Below, in pieces: positions 1-5,261 of a stretch of 7,439 bases of DNA (the first letter of the stretch is position 1; every line of letters starts with the position of its first letter). The notes beneath the pieces are model-generated. The model was not told the origin of the DNA. It was given only the letters and a program-made list of their open reading frames with translations, and did no database searches. A program made the translations under genes and the position numbers. The stretch is taken from contig DREN01000138.1 in the NCBI GenBank assembly GCA_011051075.1, positions 1 through 7,439 of the forward strand. The letters are read 5' to 3'. This DNA is from Deltaproteobacteria bacterium. Lineage in GTDB: Bacteria; Desulfobacterota; DSM-4660; Desulfatiglandales; Desulfatiglandaceae.

Positions 1-3
1 ATA

Positions 4-154
4 GTTGAGTGGTTAAATGGTTGAGTAGGAAAATATATTCTACTATTTCAGGATGTTATGGCTTTTCAAATGCTGACTGTCCAATTTTCAGGGCAATCAT
101 GGGTATGATCAATCATAACAACGGGTTAACCACTCAACTACTTAACCACTTAAC
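4..154. repeat. Inverted pair of degenerate GTTRAGTGG-type repeats
   Basis: Positions 4-28 begin GTTGAGTGGTTAAATGG. The reverse complement of 130-154 begins GTTAAGTGGTTAAGTAG. The two 25-base arms match at 21 positions when aligned by eye, and all four differences are A/G changes. Each arm is itself built from about three tandem copies of an 8-9 base unit (GTTRAGTG or GTTGAGTAG). The spacer of about 100 bases is AT-richer than the genes to the right and holds no convincing gene. The arrangement could be an extragenic repeat element, a small non-autonomous mobile element, or a strong hairpin. No transposase is visible, and the left arm starts almost at the window edge, so the element may extend further left. 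Confidence 0.6.
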
Positions 155-155
155 G

Positions 156-275
156 ATGTCTGAACTTGTCAAAGACTCCGGCACAGGGGCCATTGTTCAG
201 GATTTACTGAGAATTTCCGATTTTTATGCCGTAAGGCCAAGCGGGTTGTACAGGGAACAGATGCAGTATGAATGA
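156..275 (+). pseudogene. Possible short ORF or C-terminal gene remnant, 39 codons
   Basis: An ATG just after the right repeat arm opens a 39-codon frame that begins MSELVKDSGTGAIVQ and ends REQMQYE. Its stop overlaps the start of the next gene (start at 268, stop at 273-275), the layout usual for translationally coupled genes. I do not recognise the sequence, and no good Shine-Dalgarno sequence precedes the ATG. The frame is open leftward to position 9, but that stretch runs through the repeats and does not look like protein. It may be the tail of a truncated gene cut off by the repeat element, or a tiny leader ORF. Chance cannot be excluded. Confidence 0.2.
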
Positions 276-585
276 TCCTCGATCGACAAGTGCCCGGGTG
301 GTTGCGCGCGAATGTTTCTGGGGAGATTACCAGATAACGGCCAAAGAACTCCTCGACAGGCTGGAGGCCGATGAGCCCGGCTTCAACCGTTTTCTGTTCT
401 CAAAAATCATGGAAAACAGTTCTTACCCCTCTCGCCATATTCGGGCGCTGTTTCACCCCGGTACGTGGCGGTCCCTGCTTGACCGCTATCTGAAAAACGC
501 AAGAAATACAAGGAGGGTTCGCCTTGTGGCGGCCAACCTAACGGGCAGGTACGACCTGGCAACGGAGTATAAATGGAGGCTTTAA
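268..585 (+). CDS. Hypothetical protein, possible partner of the AbiEii-like gene downstream
   Basis: This 105-aa protein is basic and mostly helical in appearance, with a tryptophan- and arginine-rich tail (HPGTWRSLLDRYLKNAR, ending EYKWRL). It has no signal peptide, membrane segment or recognised catalytic motif. Its 3' end overlaps the start of the AbiEii/PIN chimera at 573 by 13 bases, so the two are almost certainly co-transcribed and translationally coupled. In type IV toxin-antitoxin systems the AbiEii-family nucleotidyltransferase usually follows a smaller upstream partner gene. By position this protein is a candidate partner or antitoxin, but it does not resemble the winged-helix AbiEi antitoxin as far as I can see. 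The ATG at 268 is preceded by only a weak AGGGA at 252-256. GTG at 298 is an alternative start. Confidence 0.55.
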   Translation: MNDPRSTSARVVARECFWGDYQITAKELLDRLEADEPGFNRFLFSKIMENSSYPSRHIRALFHPGTWRSLLDRYLKNARNTRRVRLVAANLTGRYDLATEYKWRL

Positions 586-923
586 ACTACAGCGCCCTGT
601 ACCGTGTCCAGGACCAGGTGCTGAAGATCTTCTTCGGGGCGGATACAGCCTTTTATCTCACCGGTGGAACCTGCTTAAACCGCTTCTTTTTTGAAAAGCG
701 GTACTCCGCAGATCTGGATCTGTTTTCCAATCAGAACAACTTGTTTCGAGAAGATGTCCGGCTCCCCCTTGTCGAAGCACTCTCCCTTGCACGCCGTTAC
801 AGCCTTACCGTGTATGACGCAGCCTTCCTCTCCCTGGCCATGGAGAGGAAGGCCGAGTTGCTCACCGCCGATGAACAGATGAAAAACGCCTTTGAAGAGT
901 CACGCCTGAACAGGACCCTTTAG
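573..923 (+). pseudogene. Chimeric toxin remnant: AbiEii nucleotidyltransferase N-terminus joined to VapC/PIN C-terminus
   Basis: Residues 1-61 carry the start of an AbiEii-type nucleotidyltransferase: LTGGTCLNRFFFEKRYSADL at 29-48, where GG (31-32), the Arg/Ser at 43-45 and the DLDLF at 47-51 form the nucleotide- and metal-binding motif of the family. At about residues 62-66 the homology changes. Residues 67-107 (EALSLARRYSLTVYDAAFLS, then LLTADEQM) read as the C-terminal half of a VapC PIN-domain ribonuclease, with late acidic residues at D82 and D100. AbiEii proteins normally run well over 200 residues and VapC about 130, so each parent is truncated. The PIN part lacks the first catalytic Asp and the middle Glu, and the nucleotidyltransferase part lacks the rest of its fold. 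The reading frame is intact across the junction. The likely origin is a deletion or recombination between two adjacent toxin genes, leaving an inactive product. A stable small fusion with a new role is possible but unsupported. Confidence 0.7.
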
Positions 924-1874
924 AGTAATCGTCGAACCCACACTGTTCAGAATGAACTGATCCTGGAATTCCTGGGACATCCGTTGTATTGCCTTCCAGC
1001 CGGTGCAGTGCATTGGAACAAGGTAATCGGGCGCCATTTTCCTGAACTCCTCAATGGTCTGCTCGATGATCTTCTCGAAGTAGGGCCCGGACAGGTGAAA
1101 CCCGCCCATGACCGCGTGGACCTTTTCCATGCCTGTCAGCTTCCGTGCATAAAGGATGGTGTTGACGATCCCCGCATGACTGCAACCTGAAATAACCACC
1201 AGTCCCCTGTCTCTCAGGTTGATAACCAGGGCCTGATCGTCCGCAATGGGATCGTTTTCAACCTTTCCGTCCCGTTCCAGAACGGCGTTGGGCAGGCCTT
1301 TTTCAAAGGGGGTGATCCGTTCCACCTGGCCGGTCACCATGATCCTCTCATGGGCAAGGGAGGAGGGCGTTTTTCTTTCCACGAGCTCAACGTTTCGCTT
1401 TTCAAGCTCATCCCTTTTAAGTATCCGGGGAAACAGAAGTTTTCTCCCGTCGGCAAGACCAAAATAGCGGGTGGCCTCAAACGCCCCAGGATGGACCACA
1501 AGGGGAATTGTGCCTGGAATCCTGTCAAGAACGGCGTACAGGGAGCCGGTATGGTCCATATGGCCGTGACTCAGGACTAGGGCCTCCACGCGGGTAAGGT
1601 CCACTCCAAGCCGGTCAAGGTTGTGAGGCACCCCCATGCTGGTATATCCCGTATCGAAAAGCACGGTGTGTGCCCCTTCTCCATCGTACACCGTTACGAG
1701 GAGGGAAAGCCCGTGCTCCGCAAGGAGGGTGTCAACAGGAATAGTACCTGTCTTTGACAGGGGGGGGCGGGTGATCACCTCTGTGTTTGTGAGGAGCACA
1801 TCCACGTAGTTGTCGATGACGGTCAGGATCTCGACCCGATCTACAGGTCTCAGGGTGACGGAAGGGCTGTTCAT
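900..1874 (-). CDS. MBL-fold metallohydrolase, dihydropterin/RFA-P synthase-like (COG1237 type)
   Basis: This 324-aa protein has the full metal-binding set of the metallo-beta-lactamase fold. HGHMDH at 103-108 (H103, H105, D107, H108) binds two metals, helped by H233 in GCSHAG, D74 in LFDTG, H260 in GGFHLSG and H289 in PMHCTGW. The order LFDTG, SHGHMDHTG, SGCSHAG, GGFHL and MHCTG is that of the group annotated as 7,8-dihydropterin-6-methyl-4-(ribofuranosyl)aminobenzene 5'-phosphate synthase. Many members of that group have no proven reaction, so the substrate is open. No signal peptide is seen, so it should be cytoplasmic. The start is well supported: AGGAGGAA (1881-1888 on the complement) lies six bases upstream of ATG. 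It follows coaE by 47 bases and is probably the last gene of the leftward operon. Its final codons overlap the convergent chimera. Confidence 0.85.
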   Translation of the reverse strand: MNSPSVTLRPVDRVEILTVIDNYVDVLLTNTEVITRPPLSKTGTIPVDTLLAEHGLSLLVTVYDGEGAHTVLFDTGYTSMGVPHNLDRLGVDLTRVEALVLSHGHMDHTGSLYAVLDRIPGTIPLVVHPGAFEATRYFGLADGRKLLFPRILKRDELEKRNVELVERKTPSSLAHERIMVTGQVERITPFEKGLPNAVLERDGKVENDPIADDQALVINLRDRGLVVISGCSHAGIVNTILYARKLTGMEKVHAVMGGFHLSGPYFEKIIEQTIEEFRKMAPDYLVPMHCTGWKAIQRMSQEFQDQFILNSVGSTITLKGPVQA

Positions 1875-1880
1875 GGTTTA

Positions 1881-1888
1881 TTCCTCCT
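1881..1888 (-). promoter_or_regulatory. Shine-Dalgarno of the MBL-fold gene
   Basis: The complement reads AGGAGGAA, six bases before the ATG at 1874. This is a near-perfect ribosome binding site and fixes the start. It gives the MBL gene its own translation initiation, independent of coaE. Confidence 0.85.
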
Positions 1889-1921
1889 AAAATAAAATAT
1901 GGTACGGGGTCAGGCCGGTGA

Positions 1922-2593
1922 TTAAACGGCCCCCGGGGTCCTTTTCCGGGCCTCTTCAAGCCTGCGCCAGAGGGCCTCTACCTCTCTCCTTGTCTCACTG
2001 ATCTCCCCCTGGTTTTGGATAACAAAGTCGGCCATACCCACCTTTTCCTGTATGGGCATCTGGGCCCTGAGGATACGTCCGGCTTCTTTTCTCGTGATCC
2101 TGTCCCGTCTCATGAGACGCTCCACCTGTTCGCCGGGAGGGACGTAGACCACCAGGGTCTTGTGGACCAGGTGTCTCAGGCCCGCCTCGAAGAGAAGGGG
2201 GATCACCGCCAGTAAAATGCCGCGTGGGTTTTTCCCGGCCATCTCCCGCACCTGACGCACAAAGGCCGCCACAATGCGCGGATGGGTGATCTCTTCCAGC
2301 ATCTTTCTCTTCTGTGGATCACAGAATACAAGCCCCGACAGCCTCTTTCGGTCAAGGGCTCCATCTTCTGCCACCACCTGATCTCCGAAGCGGCCAACGA
2401 TCTCCCCAAATGCCGGTTCGCCCGGCCTTACCACATCCCTTGCCAGGAGATCAAAATCGATGATCCGGGCGCCCAGTTCCGCGAGCATATGGGCCACCGT
2501 GGTCTTACCGCTGGCGATCCCGCCCGTGACTCCCAGGATCAGGAGATCACCCATTTCCGGCAGGAAAAGATCCAAGCTGTCCCCCGGCCCCAT
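1922..2593 (-). CDS. coaE: Dephospho-CoA kinase
   Basis: CoaE catalyses the last step of coenzyme A synthesis, the ATP-dependent phosphorylation of dephospho-CoA at the ribose 3'-hydroxyl, in the cytoplasm. The 223-aa product shows the family signature in order: ILGVTGGIASGKTT with the Walker A P-loop at 24-31, DFD at 46-48, HPRI, IPLLFEAGL, RLMRRDRITRKEA (lid arginines) and a C-terminal ADFVIQNQG. Length and motifs fit a full, functional enzyme. The ATG at 2593 lies one base after the stop of FAD-ox 1, which suggests translational coupling. It adds 13 residues before MGDLLILGVTGG, however, and most family members begin close to that point, so ATG at 2554 is an equally good start. Neither has a strong Shine-Dalgarno. 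Its place between a flavoprotein and a hydrolase gene is probably operon convenience, though CoA-dependent metabolism nearby would fit. Confidence 0.95.
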   Translation of the reverse strand: MGPGDSLDLFLPEMGDLLILGVTGGIASGKTTVAHMLAELGARIIDFDLLARDVVRPGEPAFGEIVGRFGDQVVAEDGALDRKRLSGLVFCDPQKRKMLEEITHPRIVAAFVRQVREMAGKNPRGILLAVIPLLFEAGLRHLVHKTLVVYVPPGEQVERLMRRDRITRKEAGRILRAQMPIQEKVGMADFVIQNQGEISETRREVEALWRRLEEARKRTPGAV

Positions 2594-2594
2594 C

Positions 2595-3965
2595 TCAGGG
2601 CATCTCCCATTTGCCCGGATTCATGATCCCGTTGGGGTCGAGAAGCTCCTTCACCCCCCTGATCAGTTCCACCGTATTGGGATCCATCCTCTCAAGGGTC
2701 ATGCGCTGGGCCTCCACCTCCCCCTTCCATATCATACCGCCCAGGTCCAGGGTCACCCGATTGGATTCCTCCAGGGCCTTTCTGGTCTTTTCAACGTCCT
2801 CCTCATCGGCCCGGTTAAAGGAGTAGTTAAAGCCGAACATGACGCTGTGGCCCAGGAGCACCTGGTGCACATAAGAGCAGATCATCCCGTATTTATGGGA
2901 TATTTCAATACCTTTTCTCCATGCCTCCGGCACCCTGTCGATGGGGAGTATGGCCCCGGTGTACTCAAATCCGCCCCCCTTCCTGAAATCGGCAGCCAGG
3001 GCCGCAAGGGGCGGAACATCCAGGAACCTCTTTTCAAGGGCCGGGTGCAGATCCTCCACAAAGATGAATTTTCCCCCACCCTTGAACTCCCTGAAAAGGT
3101 CCTTGAAGGCCTTTTTCTTGAACCCGATCTCCTCCTCAAAATGGCCCGATATGATAATGATAAAGAATACGTGGTTCATCCAGTCGGGTTTTTCCTGGCT
3201 AATGAGAAAAAAATCCTCCAAAAGATCTAACTGAGTCACCTCGAATATACCCTCGGGTATCAGGTCAACGTCATCGGTGTAAAAGGCAAGGACCTCCCGA
3301 AAGGCGGGCTTCGGAAATAGCTTGAGGGAGAGCTTGGTGACGATGCCAGTGGTGCCGAACCATCCGATGAAAAGACCCGGAAGATCGGGCAGGGGCCCCC
3401 TTGTGAACCAGGAGGCGCCCATGGAGCCCGAGCCTATCTGACAGACCTTACCCGTGGGAAGGACCACCTCCATACCGTTTACCATGTCGGAGTTGATCCC
3501 GTACCTGGGCGAGATATGTCCGTGACCCTGTATCAGGGCGTTGCCCACCACCGTTACCGTGGGTGGGGCCTCGGGGGTGGAGTGCTGGAGGCGGGGATGG
3601 TGTTTCCTGAGGTAAGACCGGAGGGCCCCCTGGGATACCCCGGGCTCGATCAGGGCGTAGCGGTTGATCTCGTCGATCTCAAGGATCCGGTCCATCTGTT
3701 TCATGTCGAGGACTATCCCCCCCCGATCGGGAACAACCAGGGCGGAAAGCGTAAACCCGCCGCCCCATGGTGTTACAGGGATCTTCTCCCGGTTTGCCAG
3801 GAGGACCACCTGCCTGACCTCTTCCACGGTCCTGGGCATGACAACGTAATCCACCCTGCCGGGGGGCTGAGCACCCGGATCCCTGGAGTAAAAAAAGAGT
3901 TCCTCCTGATTGTCCGACACCCTGTCTCCGCCCACAATCTCGGTCAGCCTGCTGGATATGTCCAT
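2595..3965 (-). CDS. FAD-binding oxidoreductase, GlcD/VAO-like (FAD-ox 1)
   Basis: This 456-aa flavoprotein belongs to the FAD_binding_4 superfamily that includes glycolate oxidase GlcD, D-lactate dehydrogenase and vanillyl-alcohol oxidase. The FAD-binding domain covers about residues 38-220: YVVMPRTVEEV at 40-50, the pyrophosphate-binding loop TPWGGGFTLSALVVP at 65-79, GGIVLDMKQMDRIL, EPGVSQGAL, HGHISPRYGINSDMV and PGLFIGWFGTTGIVTKLSLK. The substrate/cap domain follows, and the C-terminus ends in the family hallmark LLDPNGIMNPGKWEMP. It would oxidise an organic substrate and pass electrons to Fe-S proteins such as those encoded divergently at 4230 and 6647. The substrate is unknown. AGGAGGGAG at 3971-3979 (complement) supports the start. 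It is first in the leftward operon with coaE and the MBL gene. It is a paralog of FAD-ox 2, sharing FYSRDPG near residues 25-32, SQGAL, GWFG, FRKGGGFEYTG/VKKGGGFEYSG, FNRAD and RMDPNT. Confidence 0.9.
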   Translation of the reverse strand: MDISSRLTEIVGGDRVSDNQEELFFYSRDPGAQPPGRVDYVVMPRTVEEVRQVVLLANREKIPVTPWGGGFTLSALVVPDRGGIVLDMKQMDRILEIDEINRYALIEPGVSQGALRSYLRKHHPRLQHSTPEAPPTVTVVGNALIQGHGHISPRYGINSDMVNGMEVVLPTGKVCQIGSGSMGASWFTRGPLPDLPGLFIGWFGTTGIVTKLSLKLFPKPAFREVLAFYTDDVDLIPEGIFEVTQLDLLEDFFLISQEKPDWMNHVFFIIIISGHFEEEIGFKKKAFKDLFREFKGGGKFIFVEDLHPALEKRFLDVPPLAALAADFRKGGGFEYTGAILPIDRVPEAWRKGIEISHKYGMICSYVHQVLLGHSVMFGFNYSFNRADEEDVEKTRKALEESNRVTLDLGGMIWKGEVEAQRMTLERMDPNTVELIRGVKELLDPNGIMNPGKWEMP

Positions 3966-3970
3966 GAAAT

Positions 3971-3979
3971 CTCCCTCCT
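3971..3979 (-). promoter_or_regulatory. Shine-Dalgarno of FAD-ox 1
   Basis: The complement reads AGGAGGGAG, five bases before the ATG at 3965. It is a strong site that fixes the start of FAD-ox 1. Confidence 0.8.
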
Positions 3980-3984
3980 GATTC

Positions 3985-4007
3985 CTCCGGTAAGGCCCTG
4001 GCCGGAG
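3985..4007 (-). promoter_or_regulatory. Small inverted repeat in the leader of FAD-ox 1
   Basis: CTCCGG (3985-3990) and CCGGAG (4002-4007) form a 6-bp stem with an 11-base loop. It lies just upstream of the FAD-ox 1 Shine-Dalgarno and just downstream of the presumed leftward promoter. It could be a leader hairpin or an operator. The stem is short enough that chance is possible. Confidence 0.25.
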
Positions 4008-4013
4008 ACTTAT

Positions 4014-4042
4014 TTCTTATGCCACTTCCCCAATTAAGTCAA
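4014..4042 (-). promoter_or_regulatory. Candidate sigma70-type promoter for the FAD-ox 1/coaE/MBL operon
   Basis: On the complement, TTGACT (4042-4037) matches five of six bases of the -35 consensus. The -10 region is weaker: TAAGAA (4019-4014) lies at 17-base spacing and overlaps CATAAG (4021-4016). A start of transcription near 4007 would leave a leader of about 40 bases that includes the Shine-Dalgarno. The weak -10 suggests low basal strength or activator dependence. This is a pattern match only. Confidence 0.4.
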
Positions 4043-4069
4043 ACGGCAAATGGGCTTTGTCCTTGACTT
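4036..4069. promoter_or_regulatory. Dyad spanning the divergent -35 boxes, candidate operator
   Basis: AAGTCAA (4036-4042) and TTGACTT (4063-4069) are perfect 7-base inverted arms, each holding the -35 box of one divergent promoter. Inside them, CAAA (4047-4050) and TTTG (4056-4059) form a second inverted pair with almost the same centre (about 4053). One dimeric regulator bound here could control both operons at once. The outer symmetry partly follows from two back-to-back TTGACT boxes, so the inner pair is the stronger hint of a true operator. Confidence 0.4.
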
Positions 4070-4090
4070 GTCAGGCTCCCCTCATATAGG
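4063..4090 (+). promoter_or_regulatory. Candidate sigma70-type promoter for the Fe-S 1/FAD-ox 2/Fe-S 2 operon
   Basis: TTGACT (4063-4068), then 16 bases, then TATAGG (4085-4090) resembles a sigma70 promoter, with five of six and four of six consensus matches. Transcription would start near 4097 and leave a leader of about 130 bases before the ATG at 4230. A start there also rules out initiation of the Fe-S 1 protein at the upstream in-frame ATG at 4050. Confidence 0.45.
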
Positions 4091-4136
4091 TATGGATAAG
4101 GCCGGGCCTGTCATCAGTTCCTGGTTACCGATGGAG

Positions 4137-4158
4137 GGGGATTCCGGATTGAATCCCC
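4137..4158 (+). promoter_or_regulatory. Perfect 8-bp inverted repeat in the leader of the rightward operon
   Basis: GGGGATTC (4137-4144), loop CGGATT, and GAATCCCC (4151-4158) form a perfect 8-bp stem with a 6-base loop. It lies about 40 bases downstream of the presumed transcription start and about 70 before the Fe-S 1 start. No U-tract follows, so it is not an intrinsic terminator. It could be an RNA leader hairpin or a DNA operator. TCCGGA at 4143-4148 in its centre recurs at 4185-4190. Confidence 0.45.
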
Positions 4159-4216
4159 ATGAACGCCTCCGTTGCTGCCAGGGTTCCGGACGACACCCAC
4201 CCACAAAACATGCCCT

Positions 4217-4223
4217 GAGAGGA
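4217..4223 (+). promoter_or_regulatory. Shine-Dalgarno that decides the Fe-S 1 start
   Basis: GAGAGGA lies six bases before the ATG at 4230. The in-frame ATG at 4050 would add 60 residues with no family resemblance, and it lies upstream of the candidate promoter's -35 box. Confidence 0.7.
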
Positions 4224-4229
4224 AAGCCT

Positions 4230-5243
4230 ATGTATTCATTGAAACATGACGTGGATCTGTGCAGGACCTGCCCCACCGGCGACTGCCTTGTCAAATGCCA
4301 GTACCTGGACGTGGACAAAGACACGGCAGTAACAGAGATGGTGAAGATCGGTCGGGGCGAGGACTCCTTTGTCCTTCAGGACTGCGTGACCTGCTACGCG
4401 TGCGAGGAGTACTGCCAGAGGGGGAACTACCCCTTTTATCTCATTACGGAGAAGAGGGAGGAAAAGGGTATCCTGACCTCTCCAAGGGCCATCACCAGGC
4501 AGTGGATCAATATCGGTGAGCCCCAGGGAAAATTCCGGCTGGGGGAGGTCAAGGAAAAGGCGCTCTCCTTTGGATTCATGCCGGAGTTTCTCAAGTGGGC
4601 AAAGGGCAGGCTCTTTGAAGACGTGATGCCCTCCTTCATCTTCGGCCAGGAGTTCTTCTGCAACGTGGTCTACATCCACTTTGCCAACACCTCCATCATA
4701 AAGGAAAGGCTCCCCATGGTCCTGGACAACTTCAGGAAATTACGCGTAAAAGAGGTTATCTTTCTCCATGATGAGTGTTACGGCGCCTTTGCCCACCTTG
4801 CCCCGGCCTACGGCATGGAGGTCCCCTTCAAACCGGTCCACTACTTTGAATATTTGTACAACAGGCTGACAGAACTTAAAGACCTCATCCGCCCCCTGAA
4901 CATAAGGGCCGTTTACCAGAGGCCCTGTTCATCCCGTCTCTCCCCGGATAAACACCGTTTTGTAGGGGAGATCATGGATCTTATCGGAGTTGACCTGGTT
5001 GAAAGGGAGTATCAGGACCATAATGCCCTCTGCTGCGGCGGGATTTACGCCATGTCTTTCGGCTATGACCTTGCCCATGATGTTCAGAAAAGGAACATGG
5101 ATGATATGGAAGGTCATGGGGCCCAGGTCTGCATCTTTAACTGCCCCGCATGTATGGGCTCCATTGGGACCCAGGTGGCCAAGAGGGGGATAAGACCGAT
5201 CCATATGATCCACCTGTGCAGGATGGCCATCGGCGAAATATAG
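4230..5243 (+). CDS. HdrD/GlpC-like iron-sulfur protein with one complete CCG domain (Fe-S 1)
   Basis: This 337-aa soluble electron-transfer protein has two N-terminal cubane [4Fe-4S] sites: C11, C14, C19, C23 (CRTCPTGDCLVKC) and C52, C55, C58, C62 (CVTCYACEEYC). Its C-terminal half has a complete cysteine-rich CCG motif with C233, then C268-C269 in CCGG, then C305-x2-C308 in NCPACMG. Spacings of 34 and 35 residues fit the pattern C-x31-39-CC-x35-36-CxxC that holds a noncubane [4Fe-4S] cluster in heterodisulfide reductase subunits. An earlier segment (about 145-210, IFLHDECYGAF) looks like the second half of another CCG domain in which the first Cys of CxxC is His180. GlcF and HdrD usually carry two CCG domains, so this member is reduced. 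It starts the rightward operon, 18 bases before FAD-ox 2. By analogy with GlcF/GlpC it should accept electrons from the neighbouring flavoproteins. Confidence 0.88.
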   Translation: MYSLKHDVDLCRTCPTGDCLVKCQYLDVDKDTAVTEMVKIGRGEDSFVLQDCVTCYACEEYCQRGNYPFYLITEKREEKGILTSPRAITRQWINIGEPQGKFRLGEVKEKALSFGFMPEFLKWAKGRLFEDVMPSFIFGQEFFCNVVYIHFANTSIIKERLPMVLDNFRKLRVKEVIFLHDECYGAFAHLAPAYGMEVPFKPVHYFEYLYNRLTELKDLIRPLNIRAVYQRPCSSRLSPDKHRFVGEIMDLIGVDLVEREYQDHNALCCGGIYAMSFGYDLAHDVQKRNMDDMEGHGAQVCIFNCPACMGSIGTQVAKRGIRPIHMIHLCRMAIGEI

Positions 5244-5261
5244 TGATCGGAGGAACAGAAT

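Noticed and set aside
21..46. Possible promoter TTGAGT (21-26) with TATATT (34-39) or TACTAT (41-46)
   Set aside because: Spacings of 7 and 14 bases are too short for a sigma70 promoter, and the TTGAGT is part of the repeat unit.
9..155. N-terminal part of an 88-codon frame running from a GTG at 9 to 275
   Set aside because: It reads through both repeat arms, has no ribosome binding site, and gives a protein with no recognisable order. Only the part from the ATG at 156 is kept as a possible remnant.
1875..1921. Possible internal promoter or terminator between coaE and the MBL gene
   Set aside because: The 47 bases are AT-rich near the MBL gene but show no paired -35/-10 boxes at proper spacing and no stem with a U-tract. 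Only the Shine-Dalgarno is convincing.
2282..3234. Long plus-strand frames opposite coaE and FAD-ox 1 (for example 2460-3230)
   Set aside because: They are shadows of well-supported minus-strand genes, have proline- and histidine-rich antisense-type compositions, and lack motifs.
3516..4037. Plus-strand frame of 173 codons opposite the start of FAD-ox 1
   Set aside because: It overlaps the strong FAD-ox 1 coding sequence and its promoter region, and has no recognisable domain.
4050..4229. Upstream extension of Fe-S 1 from the ATG at 4050
   Set aside because: The 60 extra residues show no family similarity, contain the candidate promoter and hairpin, and lack a ribosome binding site. The ATG at 4230 has a good one.
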